DNA from: Collinsella sp.
GTDB taxonomy: Bacteria; Actinomycetota; Coriobacteriia; Coriobacteriales; Coriobacteriaceae
DNA: 64,000 nt
Direction: 5' to 3'
Assembly (NCBI GenBank): GCA_018376905.1
Contig: JAHAAK010000003.1
Coordinates: 31,124 to 95,123, forward strand
Below, piece by piece: positions 34,728-43,241 of the stretch. A model generated the notes under the pieces. That model ran no database searches, was not told where the DNA came from, and was given only the letters and a program-made list of their open reading frames with translations. The number at the start of each line of letters is the position of its first letter. Position 1 is the first letter of the stretch. The position numbers were made by a program, and so were the translations under genes.

Positions 34728-35225
34728 ATGGCTAAAGATTCCAGCTTCGACGTCGTGTCCGAGGTCAACATGCAAGAGGTCGACAACGCCTTCCAGCAGA
34801 CCACGCGCGAGATTTCCCAGCGCTATGACCTTAAGGATTCCGGCGCCACGATCGAGCTTTCGAAGGGCGACAAGCTCTTTACGATCAGCGCCCCGGCTGA
34901 CTTTGTCTCTAAGCAGATTATCGACGTGCTGAGTTCCAAGCTCATCAAGCGCGGCATTGACCTCAAGGCTGTCTCGTGGGATGCTCCTCAGGCGGCATCG
35001 GGCGGCACCGTGCGCGTGCTCGGCCATATTGTCGAGGGTATCGACCAGGCGACCGCCAAGAAGATCAACAAGGACATCAAGGACCAAAAGCTCAAGGTCA
35101 AGGTGACCATCGAGGCCGACAAGCTGCGTGTTTCCTCTGCTTCGAAGGATGCGTTGCAGACCGTAATCCAGTTCCTGCGCGACCAGGACTACGGCCAGCC
35201 GCTACAGTTCACCAACTACCGCTAA
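34728..35225 (+). CDS. yajQ: YajQ family nucleotide-binding protein
   Basis: 165 residues. The whole length matches the two-domain YajQ family: SSFDVVSEVNMQEVDNAFQQ at the start, QRYDLKDSG, and LRVSSASKDALQTVIQFLR near the end. Some homologues bind cyclic di-GMP; others bind tRNA or GTP, so the ligand here is open. It has a GAAAGGAAA site and follows the RodZ-like gene by 26 bases. Confidence 0.9.
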   Translation: MAKDSSFDVVSEVNMQEVDNAFQQTTREISQRYDLKDSGATIELSKGDKLFTISAPADFVSKQIIDVLSSKLIKRGIDLKAVSWDAPQAASGGTVRVLGHIVEGIDQATAKKINKDIKDQKLKVKVTIEADKLRVSSASKDALQTVIQFLRDQDYGQPLQFTNYR

Positions 35226-35252
35226 TATCATTCGAAAGGACCGCTCTCCAAC

Positions 35253-36602
35253 ATGGATACACCGTTGGGCTCCGTGCTCTACATCACCCTCGGGTGCGCT
35301 AAGAACGAGGTCGACACCGACCGCATGCGTTCTCTTTTGACTGCTGCGGGCTACGAGGAGGCATTCGACCCGCAGGATGCCGATATCGCCATCGTCAATA
35401 CATGCTCGTTCCTCGCCTCCGCAACGTCCGAGAGCATCGAGACCACGCTCGAGCTCGCCGACGAGGTTCAGGACGGCGTTCGTTCTTGCCCCATCGTCAT
35501 GTGCGGCTGCGTGCCGTCGCGCTATGGCGACGACCTGCCCGACGAGCTGCCCGAGGTCGCTGCCTTTGTGAAGGCCGACGAGGAGGACGGCATCGTGGCG
35601 GTCATCGATGGCGTGCTGGGTGTCGAGCGTGAGATCGCGGCCTATATCCCTCAGGTCAAGCGTACCGTCGAGGGCGCCGTTGCTTACGTCAAGATTTCCG
35701 ATGGCTGCAACCGCTTCTGCAGCTTCTGCATGATCCCCTATATTCGCGGTCGCTATCATTCGCGCAATGCCGAGAGCATTATCTCCGAGGTACGCGACCT
35801 GGTTGCCGGCGGTGTGCGCGAGATCGTGCTGATCGGCCAGGACACGGGTATTTGGGGCACCGACTTTACTGACGAGGATGTCGCCGAGGGCTCGCCGCGC
35901 AATCTGGCGCAGCTGCTGCGTGCCGTCGCCGAGGCCGTGCGCCCGCACAACGTCTGGGTCCGCGTGCTCTATCTGCAGCCCGAGGGCATGACCGATGAGC
36001 TTATCGATACGATTCGCGATACGCCCGAGGTGCTGCCCTATATCGATATCCCCGTGCAGCACAGCGACGCGCGCATCCTCAAGGCTATGCGCCGTTCCGG
36101 TTCGCGCCAGGAGCTCGAGGACCTGTTCCGCGATCTGCGTGAGCGTATCCCCGGCATCGTGATCCGTTCCACGGCTATGGTCGGCTTCCCGACCGAGACC
36201 GACGACGAGTTCCGCGACCTTATCGACTTTATGGACACCGTCGGCTTTGACTACACGAGCGTCTTTGCCTACTCGCAGGAGGAGGGCAGCCTGGCCGCTA
36301 AGATGGAGGGTCAGGTCGACGAAGAGGTCAAGCTCGAGCGCGCCCAGGAGGCCATGGACCTGGCCGAGTCGCTCGGTTTTGCCGCCACCGCCGCACATGT
36401 GGGCGAGCGCGCCCAGGTGATCGTCGACGGTATCGAAGAAACCGAGGACGGCGCCGAGCTGATCGGCCATGCCTGGTTCCAGGCGCCCGATTCCGATGGA
36501 GCGGTGCATCTGGACGCCAGCGAGGCGTCCGTGGGCGATATTCTGACTGTCGAGTTTACCGATAGCTTCTGCTATGAGCTTATCGGCCATGTTGTGGAGT
36601 AG
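35253..36602 (+). CDS. rimO: Ribosomal protein S12 methylthiotransferase RimO
   Basis: 449 residues. It methylthiolates an aspartate of S12. UPF0004 domain with C15 (TLGCAKNEVDTDRM), NTCSFLASA and CGCVPSRYG; radical SAM motif GCNRFCSFCMIPYIRG near 150; and a TRAM domain at the C-terminus. LGCAKN and CxFC are the RimO-type variants. GAAAGGA precedes the start. It is upstream of pgsA and cinA. Confidence 0.92.
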   Translation: MDTPLGSVLYITLGCAKNEVDTDRMRSLLTAAGYEEAFDPQDADIAIVNTCSFLASATSESIETTLELADEVQDGVRSCPIVMCGCVPSRYGDDLPDELPEVAAFVKADEEDGIVAVIDGVLGVEREIAAYIPQVKRTVEGAVAYVKISDGCNRFCSFCMIPYIRGRYHSRNAESIISEVRDLVAGGVREIVLIGQDTGIWGTDFTDEDVAEGSPRNLAQLLRAVAEAVRPHNVWVRVLYLQPEGMTDELIDTIRDTPEVLPYIDIPVQHSDARILKAMRRSGSRQELEDLFRDLRERIPGIVIRSTAMVGFPTETDDEFRDLIDFMDTVGFDYTSVFAYSQEEGSLAAKMEGQVDEEVKLERAQEAMDLAESLGFAATAAHVGERAQVIVDGIEETEDGAELIGHAWFQAPDSDGAVHLDASEASVGDILTVEFTDSFCYELIGHVVE

Positions 36603-36611
36603 GAGAGCATC

Positions 36612-37250
36612 GTGGCAAACGAGAGCAATAAGGAACTGACGAGTGTTTGGACGCCCGCCAACATCGTGACGTGCGTTCGCATCGTCTTTATCCCGGTGTT
36701 CATGATCGTTTCGGCGCTTTCTCACAAGAGTGTTGCCGGTACGGATTGGAGCATCTTCGACGGCCCGCTCGCCGCCGCTGCCTTCATTCTGTATGTGATC
36801 CTGTCGTGCACCGATAAGGTCGACGGTTATCTGGCGCGTTCGCGCAACGAGATCACCGACTTCGGTAAATTCTTGGACCCCATCGCCGATAAGCTGCTCG
36901 TGTTCTCGGCCCTGCTGCTGTTCTTGGATTTTGGCGCGGTGACCGTGTGGTCCGTGTTCATTATCCTGTTCCGTGAGCTTCTGGTGAGCGCCCTTCGCAT
37001 GGTCGCGAGTGCGGCCGGTGTGGTCGTTGCGGCCGATAAGCTCGGCAAGTACAAGACGGCGACCACGATGGTCTCCATCTGCGGTTACCTGTGCGTTTTT
37101 GCTATGGCTGGCTTGCACCTTGGCCCGGTGGCGCTGACGCTCGGCATCTACTCGGTGTCGCGCTTCCTGTATGCCGTTGCCGTTGTCTTGACCGTTATCT
37201 CGGGCGCCCAGTACTTCTGGAACTGCCGCAAGATCGTCTTTTCGGTCTAG
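36612..37250 (+). CDS. pgsA: CDP-diacylglycerol-glycerol-3-phosphate 3-phosphatidyltransferase
   Basis: 212 residues, integral membrane enzyme making phosphatidylglycerol phosphate. The CDP-alcohol motif is complete: D68, D71, G72, A75, R76, G85, D89 and D93 in TDKVDGYLARSRNEITDFGK. Several hydrophobic helices fill the rest. GTG start at 36612 after AGGAG. The rimO-pgsA-cinA order is common in Gram-positives. A second CDP-alcohol transferase lies at 57.5 kb. Confidence 0.9.
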   Translation: MANESNKELTSVWTPANIVTCVRIVFIPVFMIVSALSHKSVAGTDWSIFDGPLAAAAFILYVILSCTDKVDGYLARSRNEITDFGKFLDPIADKLLVFSALLLFLDFGAVTVWSVFIILFRELLVSALRMVASAAGVVVAADKLGKYKTATTMVSICGYLCVFAMAGLHLGPVALTLGIYSVSRFLYAVAVVLTVISGAQYFWNCRKIVFSV

Positions 37251-37256
37251 GTCCTG

Positions 37257-37793
37257 GTGGGTATGACGGACTCTTTTGAGCAGATTTCCGCACATAACGA
37301 GGAGCTGGCGCGCGATATCGTCGAGCGCGCGAGCGCTCGGGGTGTGACGGTTTCGACGGCCGAGTCGCTGACGGCGGGTATGATCGCCTCGACGATTGCG
37401 GATATCCCGGGCGCCTCGGCGGTGCTGCGTGGCGGTGCGGTAACCTACTGCGATGAGATTAAGCATCGCGTGCTGGGTGTTGAGCAGGAGACGCTCGACC
37501 GCTACACCGCGGTGTCGCATCAAACTGCGCGCGAGATGGCGTCGGGTTCGCTGGAGTTGTACCAGAGCGATATTGCAGTGAGCGCAACGGGTTATGCCGG
37601 CCCCGGCGGTGGTACTGAGGACGATCCTGCTGGCACTTTCTATATTGGCTGGGCACATCGTTCCGCCGATGGGGGAGTGCCGGTCGTGGACTCTGTGCGC
37701 TGCCACTATGAGGGCGACCGTTCGTGTGTTCGTGCCCATGCGGTCACGGAGGCATTGGGTCGCATTGCCCTTGTGCTCAACTCTATGGAATAG
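37257..37793 (+). CDS. cinA: CinA C-terminal domain protein (PncC-type nicotinamide-nucleotide amidohydrolase)
   Basis: 178 residues. Only the C-terminal CinA domain is present: TAESLTAGMIASTIADIPGAS, GGAVTYCDEIKHRVLGV and ATGYAGPGGG. The N-terminal molybdopterin-binding-like half of full CinA is missing. This domain deamidates NMN. The start may be GTG 37257 or ATG 37263; neither has a strong ribosome binding site. It lies upstream of recA, as in many Gram-positives, but a terminator and 250 bases separate them. Confidence 0.85.
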   Translation: MGMTDSFEQISAHNEELARDIVERASARGVTVSTAESLTAGMIASTIADIPGASAVLRGGAVTYCDEIKHRVLGVEQETLDRYTAVSHQTAREMASGSLELYQSDIAVSATGYAGPGGGTEDDPAGTFYIGWAHRSADGGVPVVDSVRCHYEGDRSCVRAHAVTEALGRIALVLNSME

Positions 37794-37800
37794 ACGTGTT

Positions 37801-37826
37801 TTAAGGGGCCTCCGGGCCCCTTAATT
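37801..37826 (+). terminator. cinA terminator
   Basis: TTAAGGGGCC (37801-37810) pairs with GGCCCCTTAA (37815-37824) around TCCG, followed by TT. Confidence 0.8.
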
Positions 37827-37899
37827 GTGGAGATAGGGACCTTAGGCTCATTTGGCGTTTGTGCTGGTTGTAGACGTATTTTTGCCTGCCTTGTTCATA

Positions 37900-37961
37900 T
37901 TTGGTCCTTTGTGGTCAAGCATTTGGTCAGTGTTTGGTCGGCGTTTGGTTGGGTTTTGGAA
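37900..37961 (+). promoter_or_regulatory. Six phased TTTGGTC repeats upstream of recA
   Basis: TTTGGTC at 37900, 37922 and 37933, TTTGGTT at 37944, and weaker TGTGGTC at 37910 and TTTGGAA at 37955. The starts are 10-12 bases apart, about one helical turn, so all copies face the same side of the DNA. The array ends about 30 bases before the recA -35. The sub-block 37933-37950 recurs upstream of comEA with one change. Confidence 0.6.
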
Positions 37962-37991
37962 AGGTCGGCTGCATATGATTTATCTGAACGG

Positions 37992-38020
37992 TTGACCACG
38001 AACAGCCGTTCGTTTATTAT
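37992..38020 (+). promoter_or_regulatory. recA promoter with SOS box in the spacer
   Basis: TTGACC (37992-37997), a 17-base spacer, TATTAT (38015-38020). The spacer contains CGAACAGCCGTTCG (37999-38012), a perfect CGAAC-N4-GTTCG LexA box. LexA bound here would block RNA polymerase. Confidence 0.82.
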
Positions 38021-38050
38021 CGATGCAGGTTGTTAAGAGGAGGGCTATTC

Positions 38051-39199
38051 ATGGCCAAGAATTCAGGTCCCGTACGTACCGTTCATGCTCGCACGACGGG
38101 TAAAGAGCGCGATGAGATGATCGCCACCACCAAGGCCGAGATCGAGAAGAAATTCGGCCAGGGTTCCATCATGAGGTACGGCGACGGTGGCCCCGAGCTC
38201 GAGGTCGAGGCCATCCCTACGGGCGCTCTGGCACTCGATGTCGCTCTGGGTATCGGCGGTGTGCCGCGCGGCCGAATCGTCGAGATCTACGGTCCCGAGT
38301 CCTCCGGTAAGACGACGCTTTCGCTCGAGATCCTGGCCGAGGCCCAGGCAATGGGTGGCGTTGTGGCATTTATCGATGCCGAGCATGCGCTCGATCCCAC
38401 GTATGCCGCGCGCATCGGCGTGGATATCGACGAGGTGCTCATTTCCCAGCCCGATACGGGTGAGCAGGCGCTTGAGATCGTTGACATGCTTGTGCGTTCC
38501 GGAGCCATCGATGCCATCGTTGTCGACTCCGTCGCCGCGCTGACCCCGCGTGCCGAGATCGAGGGAGAAATCGGCGACACTACGGTCGGTCTTCAGGCTC
38601 GCCTGATGAGCCAGGCGCTCCGCAAGCTCGCCGGCTCGCTGTCCAAGTCCAACACGACGTGCATCTTCATTAACCAGCTGCGTGAGAAGATCGGCGTCAT
38701 GTTCGGCAATCCCGAGACCACGACGGGCGGCCGCGCCCTTAAGTTCTTCTCTTCGGTGCGTATCGACATTCGCCGCATCGACAGCATTAAGCTTAAGGAC
38801 GAGGTTATCGGTAACCGCGTGCGCGCCAAGGTCGTTAAGAACAAGGTGGCAGCTCCGTTCCGTTCTGCTGAGTTCGACATCATGTATGGTACGGGCATCT
38901 CTAAGGAGGGCTCGATCTTGGACATGGCTGTCGAGTGCGGCATCTGCAAGAAGATGGGCTCCTGGTTTGCCTATGGCGAGGACAAGCTCGGCAACGGTCG
39001 CGAGGCCGCCAAGGCGTTCCTGCGCGAACACCCCGATTGCGCTGACGAGATTGAGCATAAGGTCCGCCTTGCCTGCGGGCTTGAGTTTGATGACGATGCT
39101 CCGTCCGAGGTCGAGCTGACCGATCAGCCTGCGCCTGAGGAGTTTGACGAGCTTTACGCCATCGATGGTTCCGCCATGCTCGATGATGACGACGAGTAG
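38051..39199 (+). CDS. recA: Recombinase RecA
   Basis: 382 residues. Strand-exchange protein and LexA co-protease. Walker A is GPESSGKTT at 81-89; VVDSVAALTPRAEIEGEIGD and the L2 region FGNPETTTGGRALKFFSSVR follow. The acidic C-terminal tail is long. The ATG follows AGAGGAGGG. An SOS box lies in its promoter and a phased repeat array lies further upstream. recX follows 11 bases later. Confidence 0.97.
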   Translation: MAKNSGPVRTVHARTTGKERDEMIATTKAEIEKKFGQGSIMRYGDGGPELEVEAIPTGALALDVALGIGGVPRGRIVEIYGPESSGKTTLSLEILAEAQAMGGVVAFIDAEHALDPTYAARIGVDIDEVLISQPDTGEQALEIVDMLVRSGAIDAIVVDSVAALTPRAEIEGEIGDTTVGLQARLMSQALRKLAGSLSKSNTTCIFINQLREKIGVMFGNPETTTGGRALKFFSSVRIDIRRIDSIKLKDEVIGNRVRAKVVKNKVAAPFRSAEFDIMYGTGISKEGSILDMAVECGICKKMGSWFAYGEDKLGNGREAAKAFLREHPDCADEIEHKVRLACGLEFDDDAPSEVELTDQPAPEEFDELYAIDGSAMLDDDDE

Positions 39200-39210
39200 C
39201 GGTTACGCTC

Positions 39211-39903
39211 ATGTCGTATACGGTGACCGAGGCTACGGTCGTCTTTCCCGATAAGAAGGCGGCCTCCTCGTTCTCGAGCGGGTATGCGTCTAAAAAGCCC
39301 TGCGCGCATATCGATTGTGAGCTTGAGGGCGGTTTTGAACGGTCCATTTGGATTCCCGTGCGGGTTGCGCGGCTGTATCTCAAAAACCGCCCCGATTTTC
39401 CCTGTGATTGGGATAACTTTCGTGAGGCTGTGCAGCTCATCGAGCGTAAATGTGCACTTACCATGGTGACCGAGATGTTATCACGCCGTGACCATGCGAC
39501 GGGTGAGGTCCGTGACAAGCTGGCTTGCTACGGCTTCCGCCAGCCCGCGATCGATTTCGCCGTCGAGCGCGCCACCGAGTATCACTTTTTAGACGAGAAC
39601 CGCTTTTGCTCGTACTTTATCGAGGAACGCAAGCGGCGCGGTTGGGGTCAGCGCAAAATCGAGACCGAACTTAAGCGCCGTCATGTCGTGCTCGATGACA
39701 TTCCCGGTTATCCCGAGGATTATTTTGCCGTCGAAGACGATTTGGCGCGTGCGTCAGCCCTGCTCGCCAAGCGGCGTGTTCCAGAGACGTGCGGATTCGA
39801 AAAACTGGTTCGGTTTTTGATGGGCAAGGGCTTCTCGTATCACATCGCCGCCGATGCCGTTAAGGCACGTCTCGATGCCGAATGCGAGGGATGTGCGCTT
39901 TAG
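39211..39903 (+). CDS. recX: RecX family regulator of RecA
   Basis: 230 residues. RecX binds the RecA filament and inhibits it. The repeated three-helix modules are visible in MLSRRDHATGEVRDKLACYG, FLDENRFCSYFIEERKRRGWG and KIETELKRR. The N-terminal 80 residues are less typical. It is co-transcribed with recA (11-base gap), the usual arrangement. Confidence 0.85.
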   Translation: MSYTVTEATVVFPDKKAASSFSSGYASKKPCAHIDCELEGGFERSIWIPVRVARLYLKNRPDFPCDWDNFREAVQLIERKCALTMVTEMLSRRDHATGEVRDKLACYGFRQPAIDFAVERATEYHFLDENRFCSYFIEERKRRGWGQRKIETELKRRHVVLDDIPGYPEDYFAVEDDLARASALLAKRRVPETCGFEKLVRFLMGKGFSYHIAADAVKARLDAECEGCAL

Positions 39904-39917
39904 GCGTATGCGTTTTG

Positions 39918-39966
39918 TGGCCCCGCCGTTCACCGCGTTTTAGCCGCCGTACTGGGGCCATTTATT
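39918..39966 (+). terminator. Probable recX terminator
   Basis: TGGCCCC (39918-39924) pairs with GGGGCCA (39954-39960), followed by TTTATTT. The loop is 29 bases. Confidence 0.5.
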
Positions 39967-39994
39967 TGACAGTTGTTGTGGTTCAACGTACGAT
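39966..39994 (+). promoter_or_regulatory. rny promoter
   Basis: A consensus -35 TTGACA (39966-39971), a spacer of exactly 17 bases, and TACGAT (39989-39994). The leader to rny is about 160 bases, with no other clear signal. Confidence 0.75.
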
Positions 39995-40160
39995 AAACAC
40001 TGTCATTTGCTTTGTGATATGTGCTCATCTGTGATGAGTTTGTTTATATGTTTATCTGTATCCGACCCGCATAAGCTGCGCCCATATTACTCAAATGTCG
40101 CGAGCCGTTCATAAGGACGGTTCGCTTTGTTGTGTAACGAATCCATAAAAAGGAGTGAGC

Positions 40161-41711
40161 ATGCCTATCATTGCAGCGCTCGTTGGCATCGTTTTGGGTG
40201 CCATCGCCGCCATTGCCTACATGCGCACCGCCAAGCAGGGTAGTCTTCACGAGGCCGACGAAAAGATCCAGTCGGCACACGCACAGGCTGAGTCCCTGAT
40301 CGGTGATGCAAAGCGTCAGGCCGAGACCCTCAAAAAAGAGGCTCTGCTCGAGGCTAAAGAGGAGATCATCAAGAACAAGCAGGCCGCCGAGGCCGAGGAC
40401 AAGCAGCGTAAGAGCGAGATTCGTACGCTCGAGAACCGCGTGATGCAGCGCGAGGAATCCCTCGATCGCCGCAACGACGCTCTCGACAAGCGCGAGCATC
40501 AGCTGTCCAGTCAGGCCGGTCAGGTCGAGAAGCGCTCCCGTGAGCTCGAGGAACTCTGCGCAAAGCAGACCTCCGAGCTCGAGCGTATCGCCGACCTTAC
40601 CCGCGAGGATGCCCACAAGGAGCTCCTCGATAAGGTTCGCGGCGAGGTCACCCACGAGGCCGCCACGATTATTCGCGAGTCCGAGCAGCAGGTTCGCGCC
40701 GAGTGCCACAAGACCGCCCAGGAGATTCTTTCCCTGGCGATTCAGCGCTGCGCTGCCGACCACACTGCCGAGGTCACCGTTACCTCCGTGCACATTCCCT
40801 CTGATGACCTCAAGGGCCGTATCATCGGTCGCGAGGGTCGCAACATCCGGACCTTCGAGCAGGTTTCCGGCGTCAACCTCGTGATCGACGACACGCCCGA
40901 GACCGTCGTTCTTTCGAGCTTCGATCCGGTCCGTCGTGAGACCGCCCGTGTCGCCCTCGAGAACCTCATCGCCGACGGCCGCATTCACCCCGCCCGCATC
41001 GAGGAGATGTATCACAAGGCTGCCGACCTGGTTCAGCAGCGCGTGCGCGAGGCTGGCGAGCAAGCTGCATTCGATACCGGCATTCACGACCTGCACCCCG
41101 AGATCGTCAAGACCCTTGGTGCCCTGCGCTACCGTACCTCGTTTGGTCAGAACGTGCTTCAGCACTCCCTCGAAGTCTCTGACCTGTGCGGCGTGATGGC
41201 TTCCGAGCTTGGCCTGGACGTCGTGACCGCCAAGCGCGCCGGCCTGCTGCACGACCTGGGCAAGGCAATCGACCATGACGTCGAGGGGCCGCATGCCGTC
41301 ATCGGCGCTGAGCTTGCCCGCCGTTATGGCGAGAAGCCCGTTATCGTCCACGCTATCGAGGCTCACCATGCCGATGTCGACCCCAACACGGTGCTCGATG
41401 TCCTGGTGCAGGCCGCCGATGCTGTCTCTGCCTCTCGCCCCGGTGCCCGTCGCGAGTCTGCCGAGAACTACATCAAGCGTCTCGAGAAGCTCGAGGAGAT
41501 CGCCAACTCCCATGAAGGCGTCGAGCGTACCTATGCCATGCAGGCTGGTCGCGAGGTACACGTCATGGTTCAGCCGGACAAGATCTCCGATGCCCAGTCC
41601 ACGGTCCTGGCTCACGATATCGCCCATCAGATCGAGGAAGAGATGGAGTATCCCGGTCAGGTGCGCGTCGTCGTGATTCGCGAGAGCCGCGCTGTCGATA
41701 TCGCTAAATAA
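40161..41711 (+). CDS. rny: Ribonuclease Y
   Basis: 516 residues. An N-terminal membrane helix (IIAALVGIVLGAIAAIAYM), a long coiled coil (about 30-200), a KH domain (GRIIGREGRNIRTFEQVSGV) and an HD domain (LLHDLGKAIDHD). It starts mRNA decay at the membrane in Gram-positives. The start at 40161 has AAAAGGAGTGAGC. Together with PNPase and RNase J the window holds the core of a Gram-positive RNA-decay system. Confidence 0.95.
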   Translation: MPIIAALVGIVLGAIAAIAYMRTAKQGSLHEADEKIQSAHAQAESLIGDAKRQAETLKKEALLEAKEEIIKNKQAAEAEDKQRKSEIRTLENRVMQREESLDRRNDALDKREHQLSSQAGQVEKRSRELEELCAKQTSELERIADLTREDAHKELLDKVRGEVTHEAATIIRESEQQVRAECHKTAQEILSLAIQRCAADHTAEVTVTSVHIPSDDLKGRIIGREGRNIRTFEQVSGVNLVIDDTPETVVLSSFDPVRRETARVALENLIADGRIHPARIEEMYHKAADLVQQRVREAGEQAAFDTGIHDLHPEIVKTLGALRYRTSFGQNVLQHSLEVSDLCGVMASELGLDVVTAKRAGLLHDLGKAIDHDVEGPHAVIGAELARRYGEKPVIVHAIEAHHADVDPNTVLDVLVQAADAVSASRPGARRESAENYIKRLEKLEEIANSHEGVERTYAMQAGREVHVMVQPDKISDAQSTVLAHDIAHQIEEEMEYPGQVRVVVIRESRAVDIAK

Positions 41712-41712
41712 C

Positions 41713-42798
41713 ATGAGCGACGCGAACGAGCTCATCTCATTTATCGCGTCGATGTCGGGGGAGGGCAACCTTCGCGTCGAGGAGAACCTTGGCGAGGGGT
41801 ATGTCCGCCTCCGCGTTTCGGAGGCCGAGCGGCGCCAGGCAAAGCACGACATTCAGCATGTCGAGGATATCGTCATCGAAATGCTCCGTAATGCTCGCGA
41901 TGCTGGTGCCGACAAGGTCTATCTCGCCACGACCAAGGAAGATGGCGTCCGCACGCTTGTCTTTCTGGATAACGGTTCGGGCGTTCCACAGGATATGCAA
42001 GAGCGAATCTTCGATGCCCGCGTTACCTCCAAGCTCGAGAGCATGAAGATGGACCGTTGGGGCGTTCACGGTCGTGGCATGGCATTGTTTTCGATCAAGC
42101 AGAACACTGACGAGGCCCGTGTGGTCACGTCTGGTGTCGACCTTGGCTCGGCCTTTAAGGTGAGCGTTGCGGCCGACCGCCTCAGTGAGCGTGCCGATCA
42201 GTCCAGCTGGCCCCAGGCCGTCAAGGATGAGGACGGACGTTATGTCTGTGCTCGCGGCCCGCATAATATTATTCGCGCTGCTTGTGAGTTTGCGCTCGAG
42301 GAGTTGCGTGGTTGCGATGTCTATCTTGGTTCTCCGTCTGAGATTGCCGCGACCCTTTATGCTCAGGCGTCAAGTCGGCTCGATACGTCGCGTCTCCTGT
42401 TCATTGATGACGAGAGTGAGCTTCCGGTTGTCGATCGTTTAGGCCTTGCCTCTGATGCCGAGGACTTTATCCGTATCTGTTCGGGTTTGGGTCTTGAGAT
42501 GTCCGAGCGCACTGCTCATCGCATTTTGGCAGGGCAGATTAAGCCCGTTCGCGGTGTGACCGCGCGTCTGCTGCGCGAGCGTGATTCGTCCTCGCATGCG
42601 CCGGCTCCTGTCGATCTTGCGAAGGATCGTCGCGGGCTACGTATTGCCAAGGATGACATGGCACAGTTTTCGCGTGCTGTGGAGCGTGACTTTAATGACC
42701 TTGCCGCCCGGTACTATCTCAACCTTTGTGGCGACCCAAAGATTCGTGTTTCGCGTGATCGAATCACTGTGACCTTCGATCTTGCCAAAGAGGAATAG
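41713..42798 (+). CDS. Uncharacterised GHKL-fold ATPase
   Basis: 361 residues. The first half is a GHKL (HATPase_c) domain: N box with E56 and N60 in VIEMLRNARDAGADKVYL, G1 box DNGSGVP at 86-92, and G2 box GVHGRGMALFSI at 117-128. The C-terminal 200 residues resemble nothing I can name. No histidine-kinase HisKA segment, no MutL C-terminal domain and no membrane helix are seen. It starts one base after rny and precedes spoVS and miaB, so an RNA- or envelope-linked role is possible but unproven. Confidence 0.75.
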   Translation: MSDANELISFIASMSGEGNLRVEENLGEGYVRLRVSEAERRQAKHDIQHVEDIVIEMLRNARDAGADKVYLATTKEDGVRTLVFLDNGSGVPQDMQERIFDARVTSKLESMKMDRWGVHGRGMALFSIKQNTDEARVVTSGVDLGSAFKVSVAADRLSERADQSSWPQAVKDEDGRYVCARGPHNIIRAACEFALEELRGCDVYLGSPSEIAATLYAQASSRLDTSRLLFIDDESELPVVDRLGLASDAEDFIRICSGLGLEMSERTAHRILAGQIKPVRGVTARLLRERDSSSHAPAPVDLAKDRRGLRIAKDDMAQFSRAVERDFNDLAARYYLNLCGDPKIRVSRDRITVTFDLAKEE

Positions 42799-42804
42799 TG
42801 CCTT

Positions 42805-42826
42805 TACCGAGTCCTCTCGGTACGAT
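42805..42826 (+). promoter_or_regulatory. Hairpin and -10-like element before spoVS
   Basis: TACCGAG (42805-42811) pairs with CTCGGTA (42816-42822), and TACGAT (42821-42826) could serve as a -10. No T-run follows. Function unclear. Confidence 0.3.
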
Positions 42827-42872
42827 ACAGTTATTGCAGTTAAAACGTACTTTTAAACGCAGGAGTTTCTTC

Positions 42873-43190
42873 ATGGATTGCCTGAAGGTATCAAGCAAAT
42901 CATCGCCCGCGTCCGTTGCCGGCGCCATCGCCGGCATGGTCAAGGATGGTGTACCCGTCAACATCCAGTGTGTCGGCGCTGGTGCTGTCAATCAGGCCAT
43001 TAAGGCCGTGGCTATCGCGCGCGGTTTTTTGATTCCAACCGGTTTTGATATTTCCTGCGCGCCCGTGTTCTCCGACATCCTCATTAACGGGGAGTCGCGC
43101 ACGGCCATTCGCCTTTCTATCTACGTTCACCAGATCAATCGAGCTGCTATGGATAACGTCGTCATGGATGATGTTAAGCCTGTGGCATAG
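42873..43190 (+). CDS. spoVS: Stage V sporulation protein S (SpoVS) homologue
   Basis: 105 residues. Starts MDCLKVSSKSSPASVAGAIAG and continues with IQCVGAGAVNQAIKAVAIARGF, the SpoVS/Alba-like fold. In Bacillus it affects spore coat assembly, but homologues occur in non-sporulating bacteria and thermophiles, and a nucleic-acid role is suspected. The ATG follows GCAGGAG. Its place between rny and miaB matches Bacillus and Clostridium gene order. Confidence 0.9.
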   Translation: MDCLKVSSKSSPASVAGAIAGMVKDGVPVNIQCVGAGAVNQAIKAVAIARGFLIPTGFDISCAPVFSDILINGESRTAIRLSIYVHQINRAAMDNVVMDDVKPVA

Positions 43191-43241
43191 CTTCTGCTTG
43201 CCTCGATTCGCCCCCCCTCTCCATCGTTAGGACTTATGCAC

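Noticed and set aside
35202..37739. An 845-codon minus-strand frame opposite rimO, pgsA and cinA
   Set aside because: Antisense shadow of three confident genes, low-complexity His/Arg/Asp composition, no motif.
37900..37961. The TTTGGTC array as a CRISPR or replication iteron set
   Set aside because: Units are 7 bases with 4-base gaps and no spacers; no replication initiator gene nearby and no DnaA boxes of the TTATCCACA type noticed.
41713..42798. Calling the GHKL gene mutL or a histidine kinase
   Set aside because: The ATP-binding boxes fit the superfamily, but the C-terminal domain matches neither, and no mutS or response regulator is adjacent.
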